Below, piece after piece: positions 7,468 through 16,665 of a stretch of DNA of 64,000 nt. This DNA is from JANSWP01 sp041941305 (GTDB lineage: Bacteria > Bacteroidota > Bacteroidia > Chitinophagales > Saprospiraceae). The notes under the pieces were generated by a model. The model saw only the letters and a list, made by a program, of their open reading frames with translations, did not search any database and was not told the DNA's origin. Both the position numbers and the translations under genes were made by a program. Position 1 is the stretch's first letter. Each line of letters starts with the position of its first letter. The stretch lies in the NCBI GenBank assembly GCA_041941305.1, contig JBGTQJ010000051.1, positions 4,004 through 68,003 of the forward strand. The letters run 5' to 3'.

Positions 7468-8892
7468 TTATAGATCTCCATTTTTCAAAACTTTTTTCAA
7501 ATCTTTTACAATCCATTGTGAAGAAGGTCTTTTGGCTTCTTCATCCACAATTTTTCCATCTTCATTGATGATGAGGAAAAAGGGAATGCCTCTATGTCCC
7601 CACCGGGCTCTAATGTCTTCCATGCTTTCCTTTGTTGCTTGTACATGCAAACTTTGTTCATCAACTCCCTTCTTTTTGAGCCACTTGCGCCAAACTTCAG
7701 CACTTTTATCCACAGAAACGTACATAAAAACAAGCTCGGATTCCTCTTTGAAAATATCCCGAAGTTCTGCAGAAGCGGGCATTTCCCGAATACATGGCTT
7801 GCACCAGGTCGCCCAAAAATCCACGTACAACACTTTGCCACGCATATCGCTTAAACTTACCGTGTCTCCTTTATGAGTTACAAATTCATAATTGGGAATC
7901 TCACTGCCCTCATAGGTTTGTTGTAATTCTACCCAAAGCAGGCGAATGTCTTCTTTGGCTGAAGGAGGTGCGTCACTTTTCATGAAATCCTTCATTTCTT
8001 TATCGAGTACTTTGTAATTCCAACGATTGGCATCTTTCAAGACGATATATTGAATAAAGGTCTTGTCACTGCGCATTAGCTTCTTCCCTGCAAAACGATA
8101 TTGCTCTTTTGGAAAACCCGAATAGACCCAATCGTAATTGGCTTGGGGCTGTATATATTCATTAAACCAGGTTAAAATAAAATCTCGGTAACTTATTTGT
8201 GACAAAAGGTCTTCTCTTCCAAAGGAGATATCTCTCAGGAAACTATAATAACCGTCAGGTAATTTAACTTTCTTTCCTTTATTAAAAACGCGGTACTCTC
8301 TGGGGAAATCCAACAAGGCCTGTGCGGTTTCATAACGGACTTTATTGGTCAACCATTCTATTGCCCATCTTTCTGGCATGGGCATGGTTTCTGGATTAAA
8401 GTTTTTAATGAAATTCAATCTCTTTCTTTCATAATCCTTTACTAACCGAAGGTATTCAACGGCATCGCCTGATTTAAACAATTCTGCTTTCTTGATATAA
8501 TCCAAAATCGGATTGGAAAAGAGGGCATATTGCAAGAAAAAATGATTTTTAGGAGCATCTTTTCCCGACCAGGCAATCAATCGCTCACCACTTTCCTGAA
8601 TCATGTCGACATGCAGGCTATCACCGGGTTCCAACAACATGGGTAAGGTTATTCTATCAATTACGAAAGCAGCTTCCGTTCTTTCATTGATGTCAAAATC
8701 AATGCGAAATCTTCCATTCTCTACATCTGCTTTCAATGTCGTCGATCTTGCGGAATAGTCTGTAGGAGCTATGTATAGAAAAACTTGAGAAGCAGTATCG
8801 TTTTTAAGTAATCCAGTGAAAATTCCTCCATTGGCAAAAGAAAAAATGGGAAGGAAAAGCAGTGTGGATAGTAGCGTGATTAGATATTTCAT
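7468..8892 (-). CDS. Secreted TlpA/ResA-like thioredoxin protein
   Basis: A 474-residue envelope protein counted from ATG 8892, which gives a clean signal peptide (KYLITLLSTLLFLPIFSFA). The N-terminal half resembles the all-beta plus helical region found ahead of TlpA domains in Bacteroidota. The C-terminal thioredoxin fold (about residues 335-470) has WATWCKPC, so both redox cysteines are present, and the cis-Pro region GIPFFLII. Such proteins keep periplasmic disulfides reduced or serve cytochrome c maturation. The specific partner is unknown. Upstream frame to 8922 is less likely. Confidence 0.85.
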   Translation of the reverse strand: MKYLITLLSTLLFLPIFSFANGGIFTGLLKNDTASQVFLYIAPTDYSARSTTLKADVENGRFRIDFDINERTEAAFVIDRITLPMLLEPGDSLHVDMIQESGERLIAWSGKDAPKNHFFLQYALFSNPILDYIKKAELFKSGDAVEYLRLVKDYERKRLNFIKNFNPETMPMPERWAIEWLTNKVRYETAQALLDFPREYRVFNKGKKVKLPDGYYSFLRDISFGREDLLSQISYRDFILTWFNEYIQPQANYDWVYSGFPKEQYRFAGKKLMRSDKTFIQYIVLKDANRWNYKVLDKEMKDFMKSDAPPSAKEDIRLLWVELQQTYEGSEIPNYEFVTHKGDTVSLSDMRGKVLYVDFWATWCKPCIREMPASAELRDIFKEESELVFMYVSVDKSAEVWRKWLKKKGVDEQSLHVQATKESMEDIRARWGHRGIPFFLIINEDGKIVDEEAKRPSSQWIVKDLKKVLKNGDL

Positions 8893-9113
8893 GTCTTGAT
8901 TTTTTATAGCTTTAAGTAACATAATTAACCATTAATTTTTTGATTTCCAAAAAAAATACGAACACATGGGTACATTTCATTTGCCTACGACACATTCCCC
9001 CGACAATCATATTTCAGGCTCCAGATTTTTAAATTGAAAACCACTTGAAAACCAAATGATAACATTGTTTTGAATTTAATGTTTGAGCCAATTAACCCTT
9101 ATATCATTAAATC

Positions 9114-9992
9114 ATGAAAAAATTAATCTTCTTTTTGTTCACGCTGGCTGTTGCATTTCAGACTGATGTTTCAGCTCAATACAGAGTTATCAAAAGCAAT
9201 GCGCCCGCAGCTCAAAAAATTCTTACAGAAATTCCTGAAGCCAATGTGAAAAGTGTAATTGCTTCTAATCGAAGAAGAGGTTATGTACCCGTATTTATTG
9301 ACGGTTTTAATCACAGCACCAAGGTGGCTACCAATTCTGGTACTTTGAAAACCTTTTTTAACATCATTTTTGAAAAGAAAAATGTAAGCATGTACGATGT
9401 GAATGTAGCCGCTCCATTTATCGTCTATACTGCTGGAAATGAACGTATTATCTTTTTGGAAAGTTACAAAAGCGAAGATGGTAAAATCAAATTTGCCATC
9501 ATTTACAAAAATGACACGGCAGTTAAATTCAAAGGTGTACATGTACCTGCCAATCAGTTTCAGGCTAAATTCAATCAACTCAAAGGTCAAGGTTACCACA
9601 TTAGCACCCGCTCAAATGTGAAAAAAGGAGGAACTGTTTACACCACCGCTTTATTTGAAAAAAGCAATGTCGGTACCTGGATTTCAAAACCTAACAAAAC
9701 TGCTGCACAAGCTACCCAGTTAATGCTTCAGTACCGAAATCAGGGATTGACTTTAAAGCACATGGACGTTCCAAATTACAACAAGAAATACAACTTGATA
9801 TTTCACAAAAAACCTGCTAGCAATGCCTGGTATGCAAAGAATAATTTGTCTCAGGCGCAACTACTCAATGCAATTGCTCAGGCAAAAAACAATGGCTATA
9901 AAACCACCATCATTTGTGGATTTGACAAGCCAGGATTGTGGAATGGAAACGAAATAATGAAGATCCGTTATGCAGTGACTTTTGTAAAATAA
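9114..9992 (+). CDS. Secreted protein with BTRD1-like tandem repeats
   Basis: A 292-residue protein with a signal peptide ending near VSAQ (residue 22). It contains about three or four imperfect repeats of roughly 45-50 residues, each with a helix such as FQAKFNQLKGQGYHI or LLNAIAQAKNNGYKT followed by two beta strands and an aromatic-Glu/His-Lys turn (IFEKK, LFEKS, IFHKK). This pattern recalls the bacterial tandem repeat domain 1 of polyglycine-hydrolase-like proteins (PF17660). No catalytic serine-hydrolase domain accompanies the repeats here, so the protein may be purely a binding protein. A hairpin terminator follows. Confidence 0.6.
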   Translation: MKKLIFFLFTLAVAFQTDVSAQYRVIKSNAPAAQKILTEIPEANVKSVIASNRRRGYVPVFIDGFNHSTKVATNSGTLKTFFNIIFEKKNVSMYDVNVAAPFIVYTAGNERIIFLESYKSEDGKIKFAIIYKNDTAVKFKGVHVPANQFQAKFNQLKGQGYHISTRSNVKKGGTVYTTALFEKSNVGTWISKPNKTAAQATQLMLQYRNQGLTLKHMDVPNYNKKYNLIFHKKPASNAWYAKNNLSQAQLLNAIAQAKNNGYKTTIICGFDKPGLWNGNEIMKIRYAVTFVK

Positions 9993-10480
9993 CGGGATAA
10001 CATTTCGGTGATTTGAGCCTGCTTTCCTTGTGGTGGAGAGCAGGTTTTTTTGTTTTTTTCAATATACTTGCATTTAATATAGAATTTCTTCACCTTGCAA
10101 GCTTTTAAGCGTGCAAAGGCAAAAAATACTTTTTAGAATACTTCCCTTGTTGTTTTTTCAAACATATCCAAACACCTAAGGCTATTAGCAAATATTTGTT
10201 AGTATAGATAATGGTTTTTTTATAATTTGAATTTCGAGAGGCGAAAATTTTATATTTAAAATTCATATCTAAATAAACCATTTTCATTTTGAGCACCTTG
10301 AACAAGGGTGTGACTCCCCTTTTTACATACATCAAAGACAAACTACACAAACGGATAATATATCAAGTTGCGAAGTAACAAGCATGCCAGCATTTGATGG
10401 TTTGGCGATGAGTTTGTGTCCAACTTGCATTTATTAATATCATTCATCAATATTCTTTATTAAACCAAACCAAGTAACAC
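9993..10480. other. Non-coding gap before the subtilase gene
   Basis: 488 bp without a convincing gene. It holds the terminator at 10019-10052 and a small hairpin at 10096-10117 (TTGCAAGCTT against AAGCGTGCAA). An 81-codon minus-strand frame at 10105-10350 has no recognisable features. The final 100 bp is AT-rich and presumably holds the subtilase promoter, but no clear TAnnTTTG was seen. Confidence 0.6.
10019..10052 (+). terminator. Rho-independent terminator
   Basis: CCTGCTTTCC pairs with GGAGAGCAGG (one mismatch) and is followed by TTTTTTTG; it ends the transcript of the BTRD1-like gene. Confidence 0.85.
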
Positions 10481-13400
10481 ATGATGAAGAACTTCACCAT
10501 TTTATGTACGATCCTAAGCCTTTTTGTTTGTACAACAGTTTTTACACAAAACTATTATTACGCACCAGAAGGAAAAACTCATTTGAAAACCTCTACGGAC
10601 AAAATCCTGATTAAATTTAAAGCAGGTACTGATTATGAAACTCAAAAACAGATTTTAGGAAACAAAGAAAATTTGAATCCTCTTGAAAGAGAAAACCTAC
10701 TACCAGCTCCAGACATTACACTTGTTAATTTGACCAATGAAACAGAAGAATCAAACATTGAAACCCTCCTTGATGAACTTGAATCACATGATTTAGTTGA
10801 ATATGCCAACCATTTTCTGGCATCAAAAGATGGTGCTTTGCATGGCATCATGGATAAGGTCATTGTAGGACTGAAGCATGAAAGCGATGCGCCCACCCTT
10901 GAGAGCATTGCGAGGGGATTTGGTGCAGCTGTTGAATCCAGAAACGATTTTGACAAGCTGATGTATCATCTGGTGGTAGCTCCAGGTTCAGAGCGCAATG
11001 CACTGGAGGTAGCCAATTCCCTTTTTGAAACAGGTTTGTTTGCCTTTGCAGAACCTGATTTCTTGCGAATTATGAAAAAATTCAACACCAATGATACCTA
11101 TGTCAATGATCAATGGTCATTGAATAATGATGGCAATAATACTTCGCAATGGAATGGTATAGCTGGCTCAGACATGAAAGTCTTTTCGGCCTGGAATACT
11201 TCAACTGGTTCATCCAGTATTTCTGTAGCTATTATTGATGAAGGTGTTGATTTGGCTCATCCCGATTTGGCTGCCAATATGTTGCCTGGTTTTGATGCAA
11301 CCGGACAAAATAGTGGGGGTGCACCTTCCGGCAACGATGCTCATGGTACAGCCTGCGCAGGGATTGTCGCTGCAGTTGGCAACAATAATTTGGGTATTGC
11401 CGGAGTGGCTTACAGCAGTAAAATTGTGCCTGTAAGAATTGCATATGATGATGGCAATGGTAATTGGATTACGTCCAATACCTGGATTGCAAATGGTATG
11501 AACTGGGCTTACCAAACTGGTGGCGCAGACATTTTGAGTAATTCCTGGGGAGGGGGGTCTTCTTCCTCTGCTATTAATGGCGCCATTACTGGTGCCAGAA
11601 CAAATGGACGTGGTGGTCTGGGTTCACCTGTACTATTCTCTGCAGGTAATGGGAATGGCGCAGTAAACTATCCTGCAAACAATAATGAAACCATCGCCGT
11701 AATTGCCATGAGTATGTGCGATGAGCGGAAAAATCCATCTTCTTGCGATGGCGAAACCTGGTGGGGTTCTGATTACGGGACCAATGCAGATGTTACAGCA
11801 CCAGGAGTGAAGATTTATGCAACGGATATTTCAGGTTCTGCTGGTTATAGCAGCGGGGACTATATATCCAACTTTAACGGAACTTCAAGTGCTTGCCCAA
11901 ATGCAGCAGGTGTAATGGCATTGATACTATCCGTTAATGGAAGTCTCACTGAAACTGCAGCCCGCGCAGCATTGGAAACTACTTGTGATAAAGCAGGAAA
12001 TTATACCTACAACAATAATGTACCTGGTCAACCCAATGGCTCCTGGGCTAGTGAAATGGGCTATGGTAGAATCAATGCAGATGCCGCCTTGAATTCTCTC
12101 GCACCACCTACCAATGATGATGCAGGTATTTCTTCTATTATTGCTCCATCGGGGACAATTTGTGCAACTTCTGCAGTGCCACAGGTCATTCTGAAGAATT
12201 TTGGAGCAAATAATTTGACGAGTGCAGATATCATCTATGATGTAGATGGAGGGTCTTCTTCTACTCATAACTGGACTGGAAATTTGGCACCACAAGCTAC
12301 GACTACGGTAACTCTAAGTTCTGTTTCTTTTGGTGGCGGTGCTCATACATTTAATGCTGCTACCAATAATCCAAATGGTACATCAGATAGCAATACCAAC
12401 AACGATGGTGCTTCCTCCAATTTCAATTCCGGAGACCAGGCCATCACATTGACAATTGTTACTGATAATTACCCCGCTGAAACAACCTGGGATATCCGGG
12501 ATGCCAGTAATAACCTAATTGCATCTGGAGGTCCTTATGCCCAATCCAACACCACCTTTGTGCACAATTTATGTGTACCAGGTGCCTGTCATGATTTAAC
12601 CATTTATGACTCCTATGGTGACGGTCTCTGCTGTGCCTATGGAAATGGTTCTTATTCCTTAACCGAAGATGCGACTGGGACAGTACTGGCTTCTGGTGGG
12701 CAATTTGGTTCTTCTGAAACGACCAATTTCTGTGTTCCTACAGCCGGACCTACTCAATATACCTTAACGACCAATATCAATGGTGATGGTTCTGTTGCTT
12801 TGAATCCTCCTGGTGGTACTTACAATGCTGGTACTCAGGTTACACTAACAGCTACGCCAAACGCTGGTTCTCAATTTGACAACTGGAGCGGAGATGCATC
12901 AGGATCCACAAACCCATTGACGGTCACTGTAAATTCTAATATGACAATTACTGCCAACTTTAGCGTGACTGGTGGTGGCTGCACATTTGTAAACATTGAT
13001 ACAGAAGATTTTGAATCAGGCTGGGGTATTTGGAATGATGGCGGTTCTGATGCAGCTAGAATTAATAATGCGACCTATGCCAATAGCGGGACTTACAGCA
13101 TTCAACTAAGAGATAATACCAATACTTCTGTAATGACCACCGATGTTTACGATTGGACGGGCTACGATGACATCAAAGTAGACTTTGCATACTATGTCGT
13201 CAGTTTTGACAATAGCAATGAGGATTTCTGGTTACAAATTTCAACTGATGGAGGAGTGTCCTTTACTACTGTAGAGGAATGGAACCGGGACGATGAATTT
13301 GTGAATAACCAGCAATACAATGATTCTGTAACCATTCCAGGGCCATTTACTGCGAATACAGCTTTGCGTTTTCGTTGTGATGCATCTGGAAACCAGGATT

Positions 13401-14476
13401 GGGTCTATATTGACGATGTGGTGATTTCAGGTTGTCCAGGCTCAGGTGGACCTACACAATACAATTTAACAACCAGCGTCAATGGAAATGGTAGCGTAGC
13501 TTTGAATCCTCCAGGTGGTACCTATAATGCTGGTACACAAGTGACTATGACTGCCACCGCAGATCCTGGACATCAATTCGATAACTGGAGTGGCGATGCT
13601 TCCGGTTCTACGAACCCTATCACTGTAACCGTCAACTCCAACATGAATGTAACTGCCAACTTCAGTCCAACAGGTGGAGGATGTACCTATGTGACTGTGG
13701 ATGACGAAGACTTTGAAGGTGGTTGGGGGATGTGGAATGATGGTGGTTCAGATTGTAGAAGAAGTGCCAATGATGCAGCTTATGCTTCTTCGGGTACCTA
13801 TTGTATCCGATTGAGAGATGATGATCCCAACTCTTCCTTTATGACAACGGACAATATGGATTTGTCCAATTATGATGAACTGACGGTTGATTTTGGATAT
13901 TATGTCAGAAGTTTTGAAGGTACTGAAGATTTCTGGCTCCAGATTTCAACAGATGGTGGTGCTACTTTCACCACAGAAGAAGATTGGGTACGCACCATTG
14001 ATTTCAATAATGATGAGTTTAAAACGGCTTCCGTGGTTATAGCTGGTCCATTTTCTTCAACAACCCAATTGCGTTTCCGATGTGATGCTTCCGGCAATAG
14101 TGATTGGGTTTATATTGATGATGTGTTGGTGACGGGATGTACCACTGGACCAACGGGTGGTAATAGCGAAATATTGGTAGAAGAAAATCCAAAAGAAGAA
14201 CCAGCTTCGGAAACTATAGATGTATCCTTCACTGAATTATTGCTCTTCCCGAACCCAGTAGCTGATGAGCTAACTGTTGCTTACAAAGTCGCTACTATGG
14301 AGCAAGTAGAATTGATAGTGACAGACTTTACTGGGAGAATCTTGAAGATACTTGAAGTACCCGGTGGAGTGCATCAGGCACATGTGGATGTGAGCCAAAT
14401 GGTTCAAGGTTACTATCTGGTTCATTTAATTTCAGGTAAAGAAAGAACTAGTAAGAAATTTGTGGTTGTGAAATAG
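10481..14476 (+). CDS. T9SS-secreted subtilisin-like serine protease, multidomain
   Basis: A 1331-residue secreted S8 peptidase. Signal peptide about 1-22, propeptide-like region to about 200, catalytic domain about 210-530 with Asp253 (AIIDEGVD), His288 (NDAHGTACAG), the oxyanion Asn390 and Ser469 (FNGTSSACP). Then follow a CARDB-like module, a module containing DSYGDGLCC, and two copies of a pair: an InlB-B-like repeat (QFDNWSGDASGSTNP) and a MAM-like beta-sandwich (EDFWLQISTDGG, RFRCDASG). The last 75 residues (LLLFPNPVADELTV to the end) are a type A T9SS sorting domain, so the enzyme is exported across the outer membrane and probably anchored or released. Substrate unknown. A strong terminator follows. 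Confidence 0.92.
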   Translation: MMKNFTILCTILSLFVCTTVFTQNYYYAPEGKTHLKTSTDKILIKFKAGTDYETQKQILGNKENLNPLERENLLPAPDITLVNLTNETEESNIETLLDELESHDLVEYANHFLASKDGALHGIMDKVIVGLKHESDAPTLESIARGFGAAVESRNDFDKLMYHLVVAPGSERNALEVANSLFETGLFAFAEPDFLRIMKKFNTNDTYVNDQWSLNNDGNNTSQWNGIAGSDMKVFSAWNTSTGSSSISVAIIDEGVDLAHPDLAANMLPGFDATGQNSGGAPSGNDAHGTACAGIVAAVGNNNLGIAGVAYSSKIVPVRIAYDDGNGNWITSNTWIANGMNWAYQTGGADILSNSWGGGSSSSAINGAITGARTNGRGGLGSPVLFSAGNGNGAVNYPANNNETIAVIAMSMCDERKNPSSCDGETWWGSDYGTNADVTAPGVKIYATDISGSAGYSSGDYISNFNGTSSACPNAAGVMALILSVNGSLTETAARAALETTCDKAGNYTYNNNVPGQPNGSWASEMGYGRINADAALNSLAPPTNDDAGISSIIAPSGTICATSAVPQVILKNFGANNLTSADIIYDVDGGSSSTHNWTGNLAPQATTTVTLSSVSFGGGAHTFNAATNNPNGTSDSNTNNDGASSNFNSGDQAITLTIVTDNYPAETTWDIRDASNNLIASGGPYAQSNTTFVHNLCVPGACHDLTIYDSYGDGLCCAYGNGSYSLTEDATGTVLASGGQFGSSETTNFCVPTAGPTQYTLTTNINGDGSVALNPPGGTYNAGTQVTLTATPNAGSQFDNWSGDASGSTNPLTVTVNSNMTITANFSVTGGGCTFVNIDTEDFESGWGIWNDGGSDAARINNATYANSGTYSIQLRDNTNTSVMTTDVYDWTGYDDIKVDFAYYVVSFDNSNEDFWLQISTDGGVSFTTVEEWNRDDEFVNNQQYNDSVTIPGPFTANTALRFRCDASGNQDWVYIDDVVISGCPGSGGPTQYNLTTSVNGNGSVALNPPGGTYNAGTQVTMTATADPGHQFDNWSGDASGSTNPITVTVNSNMNVTANFSPTGGGCTYVTVDDEDFEGGWGMWNDGGSDCRRSANDAAYASSGTYCIRLRDDDPNSSFMTTDNMDLSNYDELTVDFGYYVRSFEGTEDFWLQISTDGGATFTTEEDWVRTIDFNNDEFKTASVVIAGPFSSTTQLRFRCDASGNSDWVYIDDVLVTGCTTGPTGGNSEILVEENPKEEPASETIDVSFTELLLFPNPVADELTVAYKVATMEQVELIVTDFTGRILKILEVPGGVHQAHVDVSQMVQGYYLVHLISGKERTSKKFVVVK

Positions 14477-14491
14477 AGCATTTATTCAAAC

Positions 14492-14535
14492 AAAAAGGGT
14501 TTCAGCTTTTCTGCTGAAACCCTTTTTTGTTTTTT
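14492..14535 (+). terminator. Rho-independent terminator after the subtilase
   Basis: AAAAAGGGTTTCAGC and GCTGAAACCCTTTTTT form a perfect stem with loop TTTTCT, followed by GTTTTTTT. It can work in both directions. Confidence 0.93.
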
Positions 14536-14577
14536 TCGAATTAGCTTACGACCTTTGGGAAAGGGAAATATAATAAC

Positions 14578-15438
14578 ATGGATTGGACGAACATACTTTT
14601 GACTATTGGAATAAGCTACCTGGCGCTTTGCCTTATCTTTTATTTCCTGCAAGATTTTTTCTTTTTTCGTCCTGAAATCCTTCCCAAATCCTTCCAATAC
14701 AGATATCCCTTTCCTTTTGATGAAGTTCATTTTGATATGGAAGATGGAGGCTACATAAATGGAATTCATTTTCAAGTACCCAATTCCAAGGGCGTGATTT
14801 ATTATCTAAAAGGCAATTCAAAAAGCATTAAAGGCTGGGGCAAATTTGCCAAAGATTTTGTGAGTAAGGGTTATAGCTTTTTTATGGTGGATTACCGTGG
14901 TTTTGGCAAAAGCTCGGGAAGGCGAACGGAAGTGACCCTATACAATGATGCTCAACATATTTACAAATGGCTTTCTTCCCAGTATCCTGAAAAAGACATC
15001 GTCGTTTATGGACGCTCAATGGGGAGTGGCATCGCTACTCGAATTGCATCATGGAATAAACCCAAAATGCTTATTCTCGATTCGCCTTATTTCAGTTTTT
15101 TCTATCAGATCAGAAATTATGCATTCTGGATGCCCCTTCGATGGATTTTGAAATATCAAATTCGAACAGATTTTTTCATTAAGAAAGTCACCTGTCCCAT
15201 TTTCATCGTTCACGGTAGAAAAGATCGATTGATAACGTTCAAGCAAAGCGAGATGCTCAAAAAGCAAGCTCAACAGGAAGTACATCTTTTTCCTGTAGAT
15301 GAAGCCGGTCACAACAATCTTCCAGAGTTTTCAGAATATCACGAATGGTTATACGATATTTTAAATGACGATTTGGAAACCTACGATTCAACGATTTACA
15401 ACAATAAAGCTGTAAAAAGGAAAGTGGTAGGTATCTAA
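14578..15438 (+). CDS. Membrane-anchored alpha/beta hydrolase
   Basis: A 286-residue protein of the BEM46/S33-like alpha/beta hydrolase group. An N-terminal hydrophobic helix (residues 6-26) probably anchors it in the membrane. The nucleophile elbow is GRSMGSG, the acid is in GRKDRL, and the histidine is in EAGHNNL, so the triad looks complete. The oxyanion region contains DYRGFGKS. It follows a terminator and is probably transcribed alone. The substrate cannot be predicted; an esterase or peptidase role is equally possible. Confidence 0.82.
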   Translation: MDWTNILLTIGISYLALCLIFYFLQDFFFFRPEILPKSFQYRYPFPFDEVHFDMEDGGYINGIHFQVPNSKGVIYYLKGNSKSIKGWGKFAKDFVSKGYSFFMVDYRGFGKSSGRRTEVTLYNDAQHIYKWLSSQYPEKDIVVYGRSMGSGIATRIASWNKPKMLILDSPYFSFFYQIRNYAFWMPLRWILKYQIRTDFFIKKVTCPIFIVHGRKDRLITFKQSEMLKKQAQQEVHLFPVDEAGHNNLPEFSEYHEWLYDILNDDLETYDSTIYNNKAVKRKVVGI

Positions 15439-15466
15439 TAGTTGGAAGTGAGAACAATCAAGTAAA

Positions 15467-15500
15467 TATTGTAGTATAGCAGCATTGCAGAATTGTAGCA
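15467..15500. repeat. Degenerate TAGCATTG/AATTGTAG repeat
   Basis: Units such as ATTGTAG, TATAGCAGCATTGCAG and AATTGTAGCAT; same family as 17959-18119 and 61113-61172. Lies between convergent genes. Confidence 0.55.
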
Positions 15501-16376
15501 TCAATTACCTTTTCCAAACATTCTGACATACTTGAGGAGGGGCATTCCAGACACATCTTCGTTTGCCGTAACTCCTTCGATTTTTGGAAGGATTAAGACG
15601 CCAAAGTCAACCCTACTTTTGGCATTAAACCAACTGCCTCCCAATGAAATCAAATTGTAATAATTTTCATCACCGTAATAATCATCTCGCTCAAAGAGGT
15701 TTATTATTTCAAGGAAAAATCTTCCTTTATGTTTAATCCTCCAGGAGCCTCCTAAAGTAACCAGGTCAAATGGTCCCTCAATAGTTACCCCTTCAACAAT
15801 AGGAATTAATTTTCCATAGCTCAAATTCCAATAATTTTCTTCCGTGCCGATTGAAATGCTAAGTGTTGGATATCCATACACCCAAGATTCTGGCGAATAG
15901 GTAGGATGGTAATTCCCTATTACTTCAGCGGTTATGCCAATGTGGACAAATTCGCCTACATCAAAGGCGAATTTGGTTTTCATATTCCAAACAAAATTAA
16001 AAAGGAAGGGAGCTACCCCAATACTTGCCGAAATATTATTCGTAAATCCGTAATGTAGAGAATTACCAATTATCATCGTATTTCTATATTCTCCCTTTTT
16101 AGCCCTTAGACCAAAACCAGACGGTATAAAGAATGAATATTGATGACCACTCATTTTAATGCTGTCATCCTGTTTTTTTGTTAGTGCATCAATACTGTTT
16201 TCCATCTCTTGGAAGGAACCCAGAGGTATTAATTCTAAAAACTGTGCTTGTTTTGAAGAACTAGAATTTGTTTGAGAAGAATATAAAAGGGGAAATGAAT
16301 TCACCATTTCTTGTGAAAAAGACTGAAATGAAATAAACAATAGAAAGAACCAATTAAGCAGTCGTTTTATTTCCAT
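15501..16376 (-). CDS. Predicted outer-membrane or secreted protein, unknown function
   Basis: A 291-residue protein with a signal peptide (RLLNWFFLLFISFQSFS, cleavage near QE at 22). After a polar linker, about residues 75-290 alternate aromatic and polar residues with regular Gly turns (NSLHYGFTNNISASIGVAPF, FLEIINLFERDDYY), which suggests a small beta-barrel. No family was recognised. It is convergent with the hydrolase gene and monocistronic. The upstream 280-bp gap is shared divergently with fahA. Confidence 0.6.
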   Translation of the reverse strand: MEIKRLLNWFFLLFISFQSFSQEMVNSFPLLYSSQTNSSSSKQAQFLELIPLGSFQEMENSIDALTKKQDDSIKMSGHQYSFFIPSGFGLRAKKGEYRNTMIIGNSLHYGFTNNISASIGVAPFLFNFVWNMKTKFAFDVGEFVHIGITAEVIGNYHPTYSPESWVYGYPTLSISIGTEENYWNLSYGKLIPIVEGVTIEGPFDLVTLGGSWRIKHKGRFFLEIINLFERDDYYGDENYYNLISLGGSWFNAKSRVDFGVLILPKIEGVTANEDVSGMPLLKYVRMFGKGN

Positions 16377-16589
16377 TTTGTGAACAACCTTAAAGGTATG
16401 TTTAAAGAATAAATTTCATGTAGGACAAAACCTGGATTTTTATTAACTCCAGATCAAGCTATCGGCTAAGTATTCATACCCTCATTAAACAGCTTACCCC
16501 TAATGGATTCCTAATTATGCTCAAAATAAACTCCCGGACCTGCAACCTAATATGTCTACCTATTTAATCACTCATCTCAATATAATTTT

Positions 16590-16597
16590 TACTTTTG
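16590..16597 (+). promoter_or_regulatory. Candidate -7 element of fahA
   Basis: TACTTTTG matches TAnnTTTG, 68 bp upstream of the fahA start; no clear TTG -33 box. The rest of the 16377-16665 gap shows nothing definite. Confidence 0.4.
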
Positions 16598-16665
16598 CTC
16601 CCCGAGTTATAAGCTTCTTGCTTTGTTGTTTTTGTAGCCCCTAATGGTTCTAAAATGATAAAGCG

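Noticed and set aside
10105..10350. 81-codon minus-strand frame
   Set aside because: No motif, no neighbour link, AT-rich gap composition; likely chance.
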